DNA of 64,000 bases from an uncultured Bacilli bacterium (GTDB taxonomy: Bacteria; Bacillota_I; Bacilli_A; RF39; UBA660), in contig CAKOHR010000004.1 in NCBI GenBank assembly GCA_934085825.1, forward strand, positions 55,618 to 119,617, given 5' to 3'. Position 1 is the first letter of the stretch. Every line of letters starts with the position of its first letter. The position numbers and the translations under genes are program-made. Shown here piece by piece: positions 63,970 through 64,000 of this stretch. Under the pieces are notes generated by a model. It ran no database searches. It was not told the DNA's origin and was given only the letters and a program-made list of their open reading frames with translations.

Positions 63970-64000
63970 AGTAATAAATGCTAACTAGAAATAGTTAGTT

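Overview
The window is AT-rich, gene-dense DNA from a low-GC Gram-positive (Firmicutes) bacterium that uses the standard code (Trp is TGG and TGA is a stop). A class III (anaerobic, glycyl-radical) ribonucleotide reductase, a spoIIAA-sigF-spoVAC-spoVAD-spoVAE block with a Spo0A-type box, a YjcZ-like protein, two LTA-synthase-like proteins, an LCP protein, a class-B-like sortase and SipW-type surface proteins suggest an anaerobic, spore-forming, probably gut-associated member of the Bacilli/Erysipelotrichia side of the phylum. The taxonomic placement is inference.

Layout. 1-2.4 kb: end of a glycosyltransferase/cell-envelope operon. 2.4-7 kb: rny and a class III RNR whose glycyl-radical segment is encoded by a separate 60-codon gene. 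7-14.3 kb: murC, dusB-pduL-phosphatase-like operon, rnr, rmuC. 14.3-18 kb: LTA-synthase-like protein, asnB, rmuC operon. 18.2-19 kb: a compact type III toxin-antitoxin locus (promoter, 36-nt RNA repeats, terminator, ToxN/AbiQ-family toxin) with a frameshifted toxin and a decayed second copy of its leader. 19-23.8 kb: ZIP transporter, SDR, patatin, yebC, CPBP protease operon. 23.9-28.7 kb: two SipW/TasA-type secreted proteins, a short ClpC and an unknown. 28.8-40.3 kb: permease, a paralogous pair of unknown proteins, lysS, a sortase with a divergent candidate substrate, several unknown membrane-anchored proteins and a SanA/YdcF protein. 40.4-46.4 kb: GT4 glycosyltransferase, tnpB remnant, large FN3 surface protein, IS110 scrap, sufS and an independent small RNA. 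46.4-51.1 kb: DUF3800, ftsW, YjcZ-like, Rpn nuclease, def and a gene graveyard (ABC/FtsX chimera plus DUF1016 remnant). 51.1-55.1 kb: recA and the sporulation block. 55.2-64 kb: tRNA-Leu, a cohesin-like membrane protein next to a dockerin-bearing glucosaminidase, an LCP protein, a second LTA-synthase-like protein and tRNA-Gly.

Themes. The envelope is the main investment: LCP, two LtaS-like enzymes, a GT4 of glycolipid-anchor type, FtsW, MurC, sortase, a cell-wall glucosaminidase with a likely cohesin partner, and three SipW-type secreted proteins (the SipW peptidase is not in the window). The most unusual items are the split NrdD, the type III TA locus with flanking duplicated leaders, the cohesin/dockerin gene pair, and the sporulation sigma operon that keeps the anti-anti-sigma factor but lacks spoIIAB. 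Several loci are decaying (toxN, tnpB, IS110, ABC/FtsX, DUF1016).
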